Positions 11,095-21,308 of a stretch of DNA of 26,622 nt are shown piece after piece. Under the pieces are notes generated by a model. That model saw only the letters and a list, made by a program, of their open reading frames with translations. It was not told the origin of the DNA and searched no databases. The DNA lies in the NCBI GenBank assembly GCA_025331445.1, contig JAIWNE010000226.1:1-26622 (forward strand). The letters run 5' to 3'. The translations under genes were made by a program, and so were the position numbers. This DNA is from Blakeslea trispora (lineage: Eukaryota > Mucoromycota > Mucoromycetes > Mucorales > Choanephoraceae). Numbering within the stretch: the first letter of the stretch is position 1; every line of letters starts with the position of its first letter.

Positions 11095-12171
11095 TGTGAC
11101 AGATATTGGCAAGCCATCATTCCGCAATATTTGACATATTTGCTTGACATGTATATGAGCTGAATCAGAAAGCAGAAAACATAAACTCGTACATGTAGTT
11201 TGTATAAAGGCATTGTCTTGCAACAGTTTACTCAAGGTGTCGCGAAGCAAGTGCATCTGCTGGTATTCTTAATGTTGCATATTGTCAAAATAAGCATTGT
11301 GCTTCCGATAACAATTGGTTATTGAAAAATAAAGTTGGTAACACCATATATCAATGTTGTCCCTTGTGTACAGTCATTGTCTTTGCTCTTTTTGTGAAAG
11401 TATAAAGGCAATCATGGATTCATTTTGAAAACAACCAAAAAAAAACCCTTTTTCAAGTAAATGTAGAATAAAAGTTTACAGAAAAAAAACAACCCATCCT
11501 TAGATAAAATAGACTTGAGGTTTATATATATATATGTGTGCGTATCTATTCAAAGGATAGTCCCTAATAAAGAAGTTTCCGAAAAAAAAAGCCTCTATTT
11601 CTATACAGATAGGATAGACGAATTCGGGAGTCGTTGAATTTTATCGCAAAACCCCTTAGTCATATCAAGTCAACTGGCTTATTATGTAAAAAGGTTTTGC
11701 TCAATAAATAGAGTGTCACAAGCACGGATGCATGCTGTAAGAACAGCCATAGGGAATGACTAAATTGAGACAACTGTAGCAATTTTGCTTCTTTTTTGTT
11801 CTGAAAAGGCTGGTAAAAACAACGAAGCAATAAAAAAATCATAAGCTTCAAAAGCTCGATTTATTTCCATTTGAAGAAAAAAGCAAGCCGTATCACAGGA
11901 ACATTAAATAAAAGTATAGTTTGTTTGAAGATGTAACAGATTATACAAGGTATCTTTAAGCCAATTGAAAATCGTTCCACTTTAAAATTAAATATAGTAA
12001 TACGGATCGTCATCCCAATTTAGTAAATTTGACTGAGCGTAAACTAGTTGGATATTCGCCAGCATTTGCTTTTTTTTTTCTTTATGTACATTCGTGTAAT
12101 ACCAATTGATTTAAAAAAGAAACTTCTTTCAACTTTTTAGTAAATGTGAATTGGTCTTTTTTTTTTTGCGT

Positions 12172-12187
12172 CCGGAAATCCCGGAAA
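12172..12187. promoter_or_regulatory. CCGGAAA direct repeat, possible upstream element
   Basis: CCGGAAA occurs at 12172-12178 and again at 12181-12187, a GC-rich island in very AT-rich DNA about 330 bases upstream of the secreted repeat-protein start. The position and composition fit a transcription-factor site; no factor is named. Confidence 0.25.
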
Positions 12188-12446
12188 GCTAAAAAGGAAA
12201 ATGCATGATAATAGAAAAAAAAAAGCTAGACATGATGTGTTACACAGTACTGAAGCGGGTACTGTTTGAAGGAATAAGCTTCAACAAGCAATCGATCACG
12301 ATGAATCTGGTTGAAGATCCCGGGCGTATGGCATGAAGAATACTTAATTGTGTGTAACGAACCTCTCTGGTTACAATTCTTTCTAAGCTATTTCTATCTT
12401 GTTCAACCCAAATGCCACCTGCAGTTTCGATTGGCTTGCAAATTAG

Positions 12447-12453
12447 TATAAAA
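12447..12453 (+). promoter_or_regulatory. TATA box of the repeat-protein gene
   Basis: TATAAAA lies 62 bases before the ATG at 12515. A start about 30 bases downstream would give a 5' leader of about 35 bases. The pyrimidine/A-rich leader fits a strong RNA polymerase II core promoter. Confidence 0.65.
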
Positions 12454-12514
12454 GCACCCTTTCTTTTTCTGGTCTACAAAGTATCTTCACATTTTTCTTA
12501 TAACATTTGCAAAG

Positions 12515-15213
12515 ATGAAGCTCACTCTTTCTGCTTTGCTTGTTCTTGGTATCTGTAAATTCTCTTCTGCAGCAGTTACATATGAAGTGCGTACTTTAGT
12601 CAAATCTCACGAAGGACCTAATGGCTTTGATTATACTTGCATCACAACACCTAACTGCGGTGAAACATGTCTTGAAATTCAACAATACACAACAGGAAGC
12701 AGCGCTCTCTATAACAATGACGGCTGCCAAGTTATTACTCCATACTCTAATTCTCCAGATCGCAATTCACTTGATTATTTAGTGTACCCATCTAGCAATG
12801 AGCCGGTTCCTTGCCATTTAGGTACAACAACAAGCGAAGGCAACTGGTATTATTGTGGCAGTAAATCTCTTGTTGCTCGTGGAAAGAACGATAACAACGG
12901 TTCAGATAACGGCAACAAAGACAACAGCTCAAATAATGGCAAGAAAAACGACAGCAAGGACAATTCGGAAAAGAACTCAGGCAAAAGCTCTGGTAGCGAT
13001 GATGAGTCTGACCCTAATAAATCCCCAGCTCTGACACTGACAAGGATACCGACAAGGATACCGACAAGGATGCTGACAAGGATGCTGACAAGGACTCTGA
13101 CAAGGACTCTGACAAGGACTCTGATGTTGACACTGACAAGGATGTTGACAAGGATGCTGACAAGGATGCTGACGTTGACACTGACAAGGACACCGACAAG
13201 GACTCTGACAAGGATACTGACAAGGATACTGACAAGGATACTGACAAGGATACTGACAAGGATACTGACAAGGACACCGACAAAGACACTGACGTTGATA
13301 CTGACAAAGACACTGACGTTGATACTGACAAAGACACTGACGTTGATACTGACAAGGACTCTGACAAGGACACCGACAAGGACTCTGACAAGGATGCCGA
13401 CAAGGATACTGACAAGGATACTGACAAGGATACTGACAAGGACACCGACAAAGACACTGACGTTGATACTGACAAAGACACTGACGTTGATACTGACAAA
13501 GACACTGACGTTGATACTGACAAGGACTCTGACAAGGACACCGACAAGGACTCTGACAAGGATGCCGACAAGGATACTGACGTTGATACTGACAAGGACA
13601 CCGACAAAGACACTGACGTTGATACTGACAAAGACACTGACGTTGATACTGACAAGGACTCTGACAAGGACTCTGATGTTGACACTGACAAGGATGTTGA
13701 CAAGGATGCTGACAAGGACACCGACAAAGACACTGACGTTGATACTGACAAGGATACCGACAAGGATACCGACAAGGACACCGACAAAGACACTGACGTT
13801 GATACTGACAAAGACACTGACAAGGACACCGACAAGGATGCCGGCAAGGATGCCGACAAGGATACTGACAAGGATACTGACAAGGATACCGACAAGGACT
13901 CTGATGTTGACATCGACAAGGATGCTGACAAGGACACCGACAAAGACACTGACAAGGATGCCGACAAAGACACTGACGTTGATACTGACAAGGACACCGA
14001 CAAGGACACCGACAAGGACACCGACAAGGATACCGACAAGGATACTGACAAGGACACTGACAAGGATGCCGACAAGGATGCTGACAAGGACACCGACAAA
14101 GACACTGACGTTGATACTGACAAGGATACTGACAAGGATACCGACAAGGATACCGACAAGGATACCGACAAGGATACCGACAAGGATACCGACAAGGATA
14201 CCGACAAGGATACCGACAAGGATACCGACAAGGATACCGACAAGGATACCGACAAGGATACCGACAAGGATACTGACGTTGATACTGACGTTGATACTGA
14301 CGTTGATACTGACAAAGACACTGACGTTGATACTGACAAGGACTCTGACAAGGACACCGACAAGGATACCGACAAGGACTCTGATGTTGACACCGACAAG
14401 GATGCTGACAAGGACACCGAAAAAGACACTGATGCTGACACTGACAAGGATACTGACAAGGATACTGACAAGGATACTGACAAGGATACTGACAAGGATA
14501 CTGACGTTGACACTGATGCTGACACTGACAAGGATACCGACAAGGATACCGACAAGGATACTGATGCTGACACTGACGCTGATAATGGAAAGGGCAACTC
14601 TGGTACCACAACCACTGCCAATGTTGTTACCGCTACTACAAACGCTGTTACCGCTACCACTGATGCTACTACTGCTACCACTGATGCTACTACTGCTACC
14701 ACTGATGCTACTACTGCTACTACTGCTACTACTGCTACCACTGCTACTACTGCTACTACTGCTACTACCACTAAGAAGTCTACAACCACAACCAAGAAGT
14801 CCACTACTACTACTAAGAAGTCCACTACTACTAAGAAGATAACCACTACTAAGAAGCCTACTACAACCAAGAAGATCACCACTACTAAGAAGCCTACCAC
14901 AACCAAGAAAGTTACTACTACTAAGAAGACTACCAAAAAGACTACCAAAAAGACTACCAAAAAGACTACCAAAAAGACTACCAAAAAGACCACTAAGAAG
15001 ACTACCAAGAAGACTACTAAGAAGCCTACCACAACCAAGAAAGTTACTACTACTAAGAAAATTACCAAGAAGACTACTCAAAAGACCATTATGAAAGCTT
15101 CTGTCTGTAAATCTGGTTTCCGTGGAAGCAAAAATGGTAAAGGCTCTAAGGGATTCTGCTGTAGCACCAACTGGGACTGTAGAAACAAATGTGTCATGAA
15201 CTCATGTACTTAG
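12515..15213 (+). CDS. Secreted Asp-rich tetrapeptide-repeat, mucin-like protein (one apparent frameshift)
   Basis: The start [19 protein letters not shown] is a clear signal peptide. A six-Cys N-domain follows ([25 protein letters not shown]), then an Asn/Lys/Asp/Ser linker ending [11 protein letters not shown]. The frame must change by one base within about 13021-13029: stops TAA TAA occur just upstream in the second frame, while from 13021 that frame is open to TAG at 15211-15213. It then reads 129 Asp-x-Asp-x units ([16 protein letters not shown]), a Thr/Ala region (TTDATTAT), Thr/Lys blocks ([11 protein letters not shown]) and a basic tail with six Cys ([23 protein letters not shown]). 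With one base restored the protein is about 899 residues. The upstream frame alone runs to 14842 as implausible Thr/Arg/Leu/Ile repeats. The product is likely a secreted wall or spore-surface protein; Ca2+ binding by the Asp repeats is inference. No named family was recognised. The missing base could be an assembly error in a C-run or a true mutation. Confidence 0.7.
13033..14580 (+). repeat. 129 x 12-bp in-register coding repeat
   Basis: The array is made of 12-base units of the form GA(C/T) xxx GA(C/T) xxx, most often GATACCGACAAG, GATACTGACAAG, GACACTGACGTT or GACTCTGACAAG. Every 60-base row from 13081 to 14521 begins exactly at a unit boundary, so there are no internal indels, only substitutions: 1548 bases = 129 units = 516 residues. 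Eleven identical GATACCGACAAG copies run from 14137 to 14268. Confidence 0.95.
13237..13572 (+). repeat. Perfect 168-bp tandem duplication inside the array
   Basis: The 14-unit block 13237-13404 is repeated without a difference at 13405-13572. Its unit order is GATACTGACAAG three times, then alternating GACACTGACGTT and GATACTGACAAA, then the GACTCT/GACACC/GATGCC units. This indicates a recent higher-order duplication on top of the 12-bp unit. Confidence 0.9.
14929..14988 (+). repeat. Five 12-bp Thr-Thr-Lys-Lys repeats
   Basis: ACTACCAAAAAG is repeated five times without change, encoding TTKK units in the C-terminal mucin-like region of the secreted protein. The unit length is again 12 bases, matching the Asp array. 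Confidence 0.9.
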
Positions 15214-15288
15214 ATATAAATAGAATTTCATTTTGCTTTAACATATAAAGAACTGTCTGTAACAAATCAATTTTTATACTTGTAATTC

Positions 15289-15294
15289 AATAAA
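15289..15294 (+). terminator. Polyadenylation signal of the repeat-protein gene
   Basis: AATAAA lies 76 bases after the TAG at 15211-15213, inside an AT-rich 3' UTR. Confidence 0.6.
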
Positions 15295-17714
15295 GAAAAT
15301 ATGTTTCATAAAATACATACAAGTCCAACTCTTTTCTTTGATTTTAACTATTTTTTTTTAAGAGCATCAATGTATTTGGTTGGTGCCGATCGAAGGTTGT
15401 AATCATAGTCCTTTTTTTAGTTCAGCATTTTGGAAGAGATGAACTCTGATTCACACCTGAAAAAAAAATAGTTTGATATTCTCTCTCTCTTTGTAAGCTT
15501 TTTTCTTGCTACTTGAACTCAAAAAAATTAAGTGTTTTTTCTAGTGCTAATTATGACTATATAAGATTTTCAATAAAGGGTGTCTTTTCATTATATGAGA
15601 CATGAGCCAGTGATGATCGTCAAACAAGATGTGAGTTGGCGAGAAAATACTTTACTATATTGAAAAAAAAGGGGGTCTCGTTGCAATCCTCTTGTCTCCT
15701 GCTAAGTTTGGGCACTTTACTATGGGCTTGCCATGCCGCTTTTCACAGCCTCTCTAAAAATGGTGCTTGACTTTCTCAAACTTGAAAAGTATAAAGTGTA
15801 AGCATTGTTTTAGTTTTTCTGCTTCTCATATATCTTTTGGCTCTTGAATAGATGACTTGCTATAAGAGAGAAACAAAAGAGAGATACTGCTAGAAAGGAA
15901 GGATGAATAAGGCGGACTTGTTGAGCTTAATCTATACAGATATGTGACTATAACCATAATAAAATACATACCATTCTTTCAAACAACCTCTTTTTCTGCA
16001 TATCGTGAAAAGTAGTAAAGAAGCGCGTGGTTATCAATTTAAGCAAGCATGAGTGAGAACTCTCAGTCTACTGAGCAGCCTTGCTACCTTTGTATGTACG
16101 GCATTTATTGTTGTTAATAGTTAGAGAAAAAACTCCTTTTTTTTTTTATCTTATAAACCAGATTGATCACATTACTAACCAATACTATCATTGAGTGATA
16201 TATTGTTTGTTGATTTCTTTGTGTACACACACCTTGATTCTTAGCTTGTAAAGAGCAAAGCTTGATATATCATTTACAATGATTACAGCTAATCATGTCA
16301 TACAAACAGCTAATTAACGCTTATCTGTATGTGTGTTTGCCTCAACAGTTGGTCTCTTTTTATGGCTCATATTGATGGTTGTGCTTATGATTTAGACGAA
16401 TGTAGAGAAAGGAATCTGCTTTGACGTTGCAGAAATCAAGCTTTGATTTAGTACGCTTATTGGCGAATCTCATTGGTTTAATATCGCCTTGAGTGTGTCC
16501 AGACTGCTTCATGTACCTTTGGTGTCAAAAATTATTTAGTATGTAATGAAACAATCAATCTTTAATATCCAAGTTCAGCTCATACACAGCATATGAAGTT
16601 TCCTGTATTCTCATCGAGCTTAGGTATTTAGTATTCCAGAGTGTGATAAAAAACTCAATTTGATAGTATAAATTAGATGGAAATGCCACAACTGTATCCC
16701 CCTAATGAACTAGTGAGGTAGATACGAGGAATCACCTCTCTCAATTATCATAATATGATCAAAATAGGGCTTACTCGCAATTGATTCACTACTTGGGGGC
16801 CTGTTCATCATGGAATCTCAACCATGAACATTTTTACCCGACTTTTGAAGCGCTTGAGGGTCGAGAGTTTCAAACTCAAGGAGCTCTGAAAATGGTTCCC
16901 AAAAATACTTCTGTATTTTAAACAGGTACAGCAGTCATGATTGAAAACACAATGATTCATAACGAAACTCTCCCTGTTTCTTCCAATATACATCCTCATT
17001 GAAGAAAGAGCATGTCTTGCATGAGCATTTGTTGCTGCATCAATAAGATATGAAAGAGATAATCAGCAAAAAGCAGCCTGCATACTGCCAATAAGTACAT
17101 CATTGACTTGAGCCAAATACTTGTTACTGTTTGCAATGCTGCTGTCACATATTATGTCTGTATTACTCCCTCTAGAGTGCGGATCTGTTTCTCTTTGCCC
17201 AAAGAACAAGCAGCATCCTTCAGTGAGTCTTTCCTCTCTTCAGTTGACTCAAGAAATGGCTATAGTAGATAAAAGTATTCGATTCATCGGCACATTAGGT
17301 TTTTGGCTGATGAAGAAAATCAATGTAAATACACTTATCATAATGACTGTTCTCTCTACGCACTTCTGTATTTTTTTCGAAACTAAGCTAGTTTAGTCAA
17401 ATAAAAAGTAGTCATTTCATTGAGTTTGAAAACTACAAAATAGAATGAAAACGTCTACCTCATTATGCCATAATCATTCCAACACAAGGGCTTTAACTCT
17501 CTATTGAACTTTGTCATGTCGAATCATTAGGTTTCCTTTCATAGAACGCGATTTTCAAAAAAAAAAAAGGATTGCATAAAGTCCGAGCCGAACATGCGTG
17601 ATGCATTTGCACAGCAATGATGTGTCAAAAATTAAGTGCATTTCATAACTGAGTAACCCCCCTCCCTCTCTTGCCTTTTTTTTCTTTTTTTCATTCACTT
17701 TGTGTAATTTTATT
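15295..17714. other. Gene-poor AT-rich region
   Basis: No gene can be supported. The longest open frames (16808-16999 minus, 17121-17396 plus) have no recognised motif. A small ATG frame at 16049 (MSENSQSTEQPCYLC) meets a perfect GTATGT donor at 16092, and an ACTAAC branch-like site lies near 16173, but I could not link it to a following exon. A/T homopolymers and CT tracts are common. Confidence 0.5.
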
Positions 17715-19159
17715 ATGGTTGAATTTTTGACCTATTTAGACACGCTTGACTACAAGCAATTTGTGCTTGGGTTTTCTTGTGCCGTTTATGGGTTTGAACA
17801 ATACCTCAAGTAAGTTGTAAAAGTAAAAGTGTTGAAAGAGATCTGACCATCTTGAAGTTATCGTCAATATAACCGTTATTTGATGCGTCAACGTCCTTCC
17901 GAACTGACTGATATTGTGACCGAAGAAGACTTTAAGAAAGCACAGGCCTATAACCTGGACAAATCTCGTTTTGGGTTTATTGAAAACTTGTATAAACAAA
18001 CGGAAACTGTATTGATGTTGCATTATGATGCCCTTCCTGCCATTTGGAATTATGCAGGTCAACTCTTGTTTTCCTTGACTGGTTATGGTCCAGACTATCA
18101 GGTAAAAGAAAAAAAAGAGGGAGACTTGGTAGTGAAAAAGAGAGAGAGAGAGAGACTCACATCATCTATCAGATTTTACACTCCCTTGTGTTCCTTACTG
18201 TCTTTAGCCTGATCTCTACCATCACCACCACTCCCTTCAGTCTCTATTCAGCCTTCGTGATTGAAGAAAAGCACGGCTTTAACAAACAAACACTCGGTCT
18301 TTTCTTTATGGACATGCTCAAGTCTCAATTGATCATGGCTGTCTTGATGTTCCCCTTTATGTCTGCCTTTATCTGGATCATTCAGTCTACAGGCGATAAC
18401 TTTTATCTGTATGTCTGGGGTATTGCCATGCTCTTCCAACTCTTGATCATCACTGTCTACCCCAACTACATTCAACCTCTTTTCAATAAGCTGACACCTC
18501 TTGAGGAAGGTGAGCTGCGTTCTCAGATTGAACAGCTGGCTGCCCGTATCGAGTTCCCCTTAAAGAAGCTGTATGTGATTGATGGATCCAAGCGTTCTGG
18601 TCATTCTAATGCCTATTTCTATGGATTTGGTAAAAACAAGCATATTGTGTTGTACGATACCTTGATTGAACATTCCAGCCATGATGAGATCTGTGCTGTC
18701 TTGGCTCATGAACTGGGCCATTGGAAGATGGGCCATACACTCAAACTGTTGACTGTCAACCAATTCTATCTGCTGTCTATCTTTTGGTTGTTTTCTTTCT
18801 TTATCCATAACCACAAGATCTATCATGACTTTGGCTTCCAGACAACACCTACCTTGATTGGCTTCTTGCTGTTCCAGTTTATTCAGTCACCCTTTGAGAG
18901 TGTGGTTGGTTTCTTGTTCCATGTCTATCAGCGTAAGAATGAATATGAGGCTGATGCTTATGCACTTCATTTGGGTTATGCCTCTACTCTCCGTAGTGCC
19001 CTGATCAAGTTGAGTGTCAAGAATTTGGGTGGATTTAATGTGGATCCCTTGTATTCTGCCTGGAATCATTCTCATCCTAGTCTAGTGGAACGCTTGAATG
19101 CACTTGGTGTGAAGCCTACTTCGGACACACCTATTGTTGAGCCCAAAAAAGAATTGTAG
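17715..19159 (+). CDS. STE24: CAAX prenyl protease 1, Ste24 family
   Basis: Three exons: 17715-17809, 17858-18101 and 18173-19159, with introns of 48 and 71 bases. The product is about 441 residues (yeast 453, human 475). It is a multi-pass ER/inner-nuclear-membrane zinc metalloprotease that removes the AAX tripeptide from prenylated proteins such as a-type pheromones. Visible: SLYSAFVIEEKHGFN (about 134-149), GSKRSGHSNAYFYGFGKNKHIV (about 251-272), the zinc motif LAHELGHWKMGHT (HELGH at about 292-296), the third-ligand motif NEYEADAYA (Glu about 372) and SHPSLVERLNAL near the end. The C-terminus KKEL fits a KKxx ER-retrieval signal. Intron 2 contains a GA-repeat tract; reading through it gives a false N-terminus. 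The next gene, LST8, starts 103 bases downstream in the same direction. Confidence 0.95.
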
Positions 19160-19211
19160 ACTTAAATACCCCCTTTCTCTTTTTTTTTATTTTTTTATTT
19201 TCTGTTTTCGA

Positions 19212-19217
19212 AATAAA
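19212..19217 (+). terminator. Polyadenylation signal, probably STE24
   Basis: AATAAA 53 bases after the STE24 stop and 46 bases before the LST8 start, in a spacer of only 103 bases that must also contain the LST8 promoter. Confidence 0.45.
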
Positions 19218-19262
19218 ACAGTATTCTCTCTTTTTTTTATTGTTTGATAGAGTGTATTCAAT

Positions 19263-20667
19263 ATGATGTCTGATGAGCAACTAAGTGCTCAGTTACAACA
19301 ACAACAACAGCAACAGCAACAGCAGCAACAACAGCAGCAACAACAACAACAGCAGCAGCAACAACAACAACAAAGACAGTCTTCGAAAAAGCCCAAAGAT
19401 CAACAATATTATGCACAGATGCAACAATACCAACAATCCCTTCAAAACGATAGTCATTCTGTCTTATTAGTCACTGCTGGCTATGACAACACCATTCGTT
19501 TTTGGGAAGCCTTGAGTGGCATCTGTTCAAAGACGATTAAACATCCTGATTCTGTAATAAGTTGAAGATATTTATTTATTTAATTGTTTATTCATTGATT
19601 ATGATAGCAAGTGAATCGTCTTTGTATCTCACCCGATAAAACCATTTTAGCAGCAGCAGGAAATCATTCTGTCCGTCTTTATGATGTTACCAGTAGCAAT
19701 GATAGTCCAGTAAGTGAATAAGGAAGAGTTAGCATGATACAATGGCGTGTTGACTCACTCTAGATAAGTTTGTTGTGTTTGGTGAACATACAGGCAATGT
19801 GATTGCAACTGGATTTCATGGAGAAGGTCGATGGATGTTTACAGCAAGCGAAGATGGTCATCTCAAAATTTGGGATACTCGATCAGGTCGTAATCCAGTC
19901 CTGACACGTAATTTTGATAATGGTGCACCTATTACGGATGCTGTTATGCATGCCAATCAAGGTGAACTCATCACATGTGATCAACAGGGTGCTGTCAAGA
20001 TTTGGGATCTCACAGCTCATTCATGTACACATGAACTTGTAAGTTTGAACTATTTATTGTTTCCGGGGAGAATACTGATAGAATGTTTCCAAAGGTACCT
20101 GAAGAAGGTATTCCTATGCGATCTGTCACTGTAGCTTCGGATGGATCCATGTTGGTTGCAGTCAACAACAAGGTATGCAAGAAGCAGATGAAATGATGAT
20201 GGTATGCTTAAAACGAGTCATGCTCTATAGGGTCATTGTTATGTATGGAAATTATCCAATGCAGACAGTAGTGAAGTAGAGCCTATTCATCAATTTCAAG
20301 CACATAATGGTTATATCTTGAGAGCCATGTTAAGTCCAGATACAAAGTAAGACAAAAAGAGAAGAGAAAGAAATTATGGGTTTAATATAATACATCTAGG
20401 TTATTGGCTACGTGTTCAGCAGATAATACAGCCAAGATATGGAATACAGAAAAGAACTTTGAACTCGTCTTGACCTTACAGGGACATCAACGTTGGGTAT
20501 GGGACTGTGCTTTCTCTGCCGACTCTGCCTATCTAGTCACCACTTCTTCAGATCATGTAGCTAGACTTTGGGAATTACAGAATGGGGAGACAATTCGACA
20601 ATACAATGGTCATCATAAAGCAGCAGTCTGTGTAGCACTAAATGATCTATCGGTGGGGTATTCTTGA
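19263..20667 (+). CDS. LST8: LST8/GbetaL WD40 subunit of TOR complexes, poly-Gln extended
   Basis: Six exons: 19263-19553, 19608-19709, 19769-20038, 20095-20172, 20231-20346 and 20400-20667. The introns are 54, 59, 56, 58 and 53 bases. The product is about 374 residues against about 303-326 for usual LST8. LST8 is a seven-bladed WD40 propeller that stabilises the kinase domain of TOR in TORC1 and TORC2. Diagnostic stretches: [103 protein letters not shown] and [13 protein letters not shown] at the end. The surplus is an N-terminal tail with 26 uninterrupted Gln codons (19296-19373, mixed CAA/CAG), then a Gln/Tyr-rich stretch. Intron 2 uses an AAG acceptor. The last 55 coding bases overlap the last exon of the opposite-strand PIG-H gene. 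Confidence 0.93.
19296..19373 (+). repeat. CAA/CAG tract coding 26 glutamines
   Basis: Twenty-six consecutive Gln codons in mixed CAA and CAG use, inside exon 1 of LST8. The codon mixture argues for a selected or old tract rather than a fresh single-codon expansion. It also creates a false Asn/Ser-rich open frame in another frame. Confidence 0.9.
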
Positions 20668-21308
20668 GAGAATAAAATCGTACGTGTTCCTTGATAGACA
20701 TGTAACAAAATGGGATCTAGTTTAGGCAGCACATGCTTACAAATATAGAATTCAGTTTTTCATTCACTATAAAAACACATGCCTTATTTACCTCAAATAC
20801 AACCACCATATCATCTTGATCTTTTATTAGAATAGCTAAATAAGACTTGATCTGCCAAAAGCTGATGGCTTCGTTGATCACAATGTCTTCAATCTTGAGT
20901 CGATCTATAAACCGAGATACTGTCGATCCGTTCCAGTACACTGTCTTTATCTGAATACCCACATCACGAATAGATAAAATGCTTTCTAAAGTTGTTTGAG
21001 TTCATTGTTCTCTAGCCCATGTTGCCTTACCTTTTCGAACTACTTTTCGTTTCAATAGATACCATATTATTAAGATGCTAAAGCCTGGTATAAGTAATGA
21101 AGACTAAGATGGTGTTAACATAAGAAAAAAAGAAACTGTTGAATACATGTACCCAACACAACATAAATGCTATCAATAACAAAAGGCCATCAACTGGATT
21201 GAGTAAAGGAGTGTCTGAATCAACTATATATTCGCAGGCTTGATTACCAGGTAACCAATGACAAGTTAATGAGCCTATAGTATAGAACTCATCTTGCACA
21301 TGCGGCAT
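20613..21308 (-). CDS. GPI15: GPI-GlcNAc transferase subunit PIG-H
   Basis: Four exons on the minus strand: 21308-21153, 21103-21031, 20985-20792 and 20735-20613, with introns of 49, 45 and 56 bases. The product is 181 residues (human PIG-H about 188). PIG-H belongs to the ER complex that transfers GlcNAc to phosphatidylinositol, the first step of GPI-anchor synthesis. The N-terminal part has hydrophobic segments ([21 protein letters not shown]) that fit the membrane hairpin. The PIG-H domain reads [45 protein letters not shown] and, after intron 3, [16 protein letters not shown]. Reading through intron 3 would give a false end at 20717. The final exon runs antisense into the last LST8 exon (20613-20667). 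The start lies 82 bases from the divergent RRM gene. Confidence 0.88.

Larger units (their letters stand above)
8624..12446. other. Gene-poor AT-rich region with small inverted repeats
   Basis: About 3.8 kb without a supportable gene. Open frames are short (at most 76 codons) and without motifs. Visible structure consists of many A/T homopolymers (an A-run near 10227-10245), a TA microsatellite at 11523-11535, an imperfect inverted repeat at 10954-10974/11024-11049, a perfect 10-bp-stem hairpin at 11068-11094, and a CCGGAAA direct repeat at 12172-12187 upstream of the repeat-protein gene. No tRNA was recognised by eye. Confidence 0.6.

Noticed and set aside
12847..13028. Intron that would join the two frames of the repeat protein
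   Set aside because: Only donors at 12847 and 13006 have the right phase for the acceptor at 13028. One intron would be 182 bases and delete coding-like sequence, the other 23 bases, too short.
13030..14842. Continuation of the N-terminal frame through the array as Thr-Arg/Leu-Ile repeats (775 codons)
   Set aside because: It ends in a Leu-rich run inside the Thr/Lys region and ignores the acidic frame, which has ordered Asp repeats, Thr/Lys blocks and a Cys tail. The acidic frame is the better gene.
12850..15081. Very long minus-strand open frames over the repeat array (743, 684 and 544 codons)
   Set aside because: A 12-base repeat has no stop in most frames, so long frames arise on both strands. 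These have no signal peptide or non-repeat domain and only mirror the array.
18248..19075. Minus-strand open frames inside STE24
   Set aside because: Antisense shadows of a well-supported metalloprotease exon.
19285..19470. Asn/Ser-rich open frame at the start of LST8
   Set aside because: It is the shifted reading of the CAA/CAG tract; the glutamine frame continues into the WD40 protein.
20717..20791. Read-through end of PIG-H (stop at 20717)
   Set aside because: The read-through residues do not resemble the family, whereas splicing 20736-20791 restores the conserved [12 protein letters not shown] end.
21078..21152. Hydrophobic read-through after PIG-H exon 1
   Set aside because: It is intronic: splicing 21104-21152 joins the frame to [17 protein letters not shown] and the rest of the protein.
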